DNA of 64,000 bases. Source: Pseudarthrobacter sp. NamB4 (GTDB taxonomy: Bacteria > Actinomycetota > Actinomycetes > Actinomycetales > Micrococcaceae). The stretch is taken from NCBI RefSeq assembly GCF_005796185.1, contig NZ_VAHM01000003.1, positions 62,001-126,000 of the forward strand, in the 5' to 3' direction. The notes below the pieces were generated by a model. It ran no database searches and was not told the origin of the DNA. It was given only the letters and a program-made list of their open reading frames with translations. Of the stretch, positions 63,046 to 64,000 are shown piece by piece; within the stretch, counting starts at the first letter, position 1; every line of letters begins with the position of its first letter. The translations under genes were made by a program, and so were the position numbers.

Positions 63046-64000
63046 AATGACGTCAGGCAGTTTTTCCCGGCGAATGGCCTTGAGGGCGGGTGTTGGGCTT
63101 GGCCTGGCCGGTCTCCTGTCGTCGGCCCTGGGCAGTTGCAGCCAGGATGACCGGCCCGATTCCGTCACAGTGGCGGGCGGTGAACCCGGAGGTTTCTATC
63201 TTGAATTCGCTGCCCTGCTGGCGGCGTCCCTCCAGCGGAACGGCGTGGCGCGCCAGGCATCGGCGTTGACCACCGGAGGCAGCCTGGACAACCTCGAAAA
63301 CCTCTTGGCTGGGCAGGCCACTTTCGCCGTTGCCCTGGCCGATTCTGCGGCCCAGAGCGCCGCACGGAAGAGCGCGGCCGGAGCTGGGCTCACCGCCCTT
63401 GGCCGGGTTTATGAAAACTATGTTCATTGCGTGGTCCGGAAGAGCGGCGGCATCCGCACGGTTTCCGATCTGGCCGGCAGGACGGTGGCTGTGGGCGAAC
63501 CCGGCTCCGGCACATCCCTGACAACTCCGCGCCTGATCGAGGCCGCCGGGCTCGTTGCTTTCACCGGCACACCACCGGCAGCACGGGCCAGCCAGGCGGC
63601 CACAGTCCTGAGCCTCGGACTGAACAACGGACTCAGCGCACTGAAGGAAGGCTCAGTGGATGCCCTGTTCTGGTCCGGGGGTGTCCCCACTGCCGCCATC
63701 GCTGCCGTCAACAGCGATGTTGGACTTAACTTCCTGGATCTTTCCGTCGTCCTGCCGGCACTCCGCGCCAGGCACGGGGTGTTCTACGACCGGGTGCTTA
63801 TTCCGGAGGGCGCCTATAACGGGGTTCCCGCTGTGTGGACGGTGGGGGTAACCAACCTGCTCCTGTGCCGCAGCGACCTTGCCGATGCGACCGTCAAGAG
63901 GACTGTGGAGCTCCTGGTGGAACATGCCGCTGAGTTGATCCCGCGCTCCAGCCTTGGAGTCCAGTTCCTCAGTCCTGAGTCGCTCATCAACACTGCCGGC
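63038..64000 (+). CDS. TAXI-family TRAP-type solute-binding protein (partial, 3' end outside window)
   Basis: 321 codons are present and the frame is still open at the window end. A Tat-like N-region SFSRRMALRAG precedes a hydrophobic stretch and the lipobox ALGSC (Cys34), so a lipidated periplasmic-type receptor is predicted. The TAXI fold follows: VTVAGGEPGGFYLEFAALLA, DNLENLLAGQATFAVALAD, YVHCVVRKSGGIRTVSDLAG and VAVGEPGSGTSLTTPRLIEA. It overlaps the kinase stop by 8 bp, so binding protein and two-component system share a message. TRAP membrane subunits, if any, lie beyond the window. Such receptors can also act as co-sensors for kinases. Confidence 0.88.
   Translation, partial: MAEMTSGSFSRRMALRAGVGLGLAGLLSSALGSCSQDDRPDSVTVAGGEPGGFYLEFAALLAASLQRNGVARQASALTTGGSLDNLENLLAGQATFAVALADSAAQSAARKSAAGAGLTALGRVYENYVHCVVRKSGGIRTVSDLAGRTVAVGEPGSGTSLTTPRLIEAAGLVAFTGTPPAARASQAATVLSLGLNNGLSALKEGSVDALFWSGGVPTAAIAAVNSDVGLNFLDLSVVLPALRARHGVFYDRVLIPEGAYNGVPAVWTVGVTNLLLCRSDLADATVKRTVELLVEHAAELIPRSSLGVQFLSPESLINTAG

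Overview
The window is GC-rich, gene-dense DNA with short intergenic gaps, many ATGA/GTGA start-stop overlaps and frequent GTG starts. Gene content (actinobacterial Lhr helicase, a BTAD/SARP regulator, a c-di-AMP riboswitch in front of a cell-wall enzyme, DUF222/HNH proteins) points to a Micrococcaceae actinobacterium of the Arthrobacter/Pseudarthrobacter type. The genus is inferred from protein style only.

Layout. 1-9.0 kb: SixA-like phosphatase, a winged-helix regulator, a riboswitch-controlled lytic-transglycosylase-like protein, upp with a 5'-truncated VOC remnant behind it, a PAP2 phosphatase, tadA, and an uncharacterised dehydrogenase / PTPS-like / glycosyltransferase operon. 9.1-12.6 kb: a decayed accessory segment around tRNA-Ser(CGA), with a DUF222-HNH gene broken by three frameshifts, a tyrosine integrase stub abutting the tRNA 3' end, an unrecognised broken gene and a broken toxin-like module. 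12.7-19.8 kb: a 5-oxoproline regulon (pxpA, fused pxpBC, fused biotin carboxylase-BCCP, GntR regulator, DUF1445 protein, NRAMP-like permease). Matching palindromes lie before pxpA and before the permease. 19.9-33.5 kb: YcnI/DUF4232/DUF4383 envelope proteins, a FAD-Rieske oxidoreductase, lhr-nei, an ArsR-SRPBCC pair and an RluA-family synthase.

33.5-37.7 kb holds the most unusual locus. Two tandem, clearly related 65- and 67-residue peptides share an ELLPxRETL leader-like motif and an NAGS core. They are followed by one long gene that joins an M50-type membrane metalloprotease to a ParA/MinD-like ATPase. A divergent small protein and a SARP-type regulator lie beside it. This looks like an undescribed peptide-processing (RiPP-like) system.

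37.8-64 kb: DedA protein, ppc, an acyl-CoA dehydrogenase/SDR pair, GH76 and GH32 glycosidases, assorted small enzymes, a queuosine salvage pair (tgt, yhhQ), a PfkB-type vitamin kinase, an inhibitory-type serpin lipoprotein, and an organic-acid uptake locus (MHS permease, two-component system, TAXI-type binding protein cut by the window end). Three copies of a ~95-105 bp palindromic intergenic repeat lie beside ppc and on both sides of the serpin gene.
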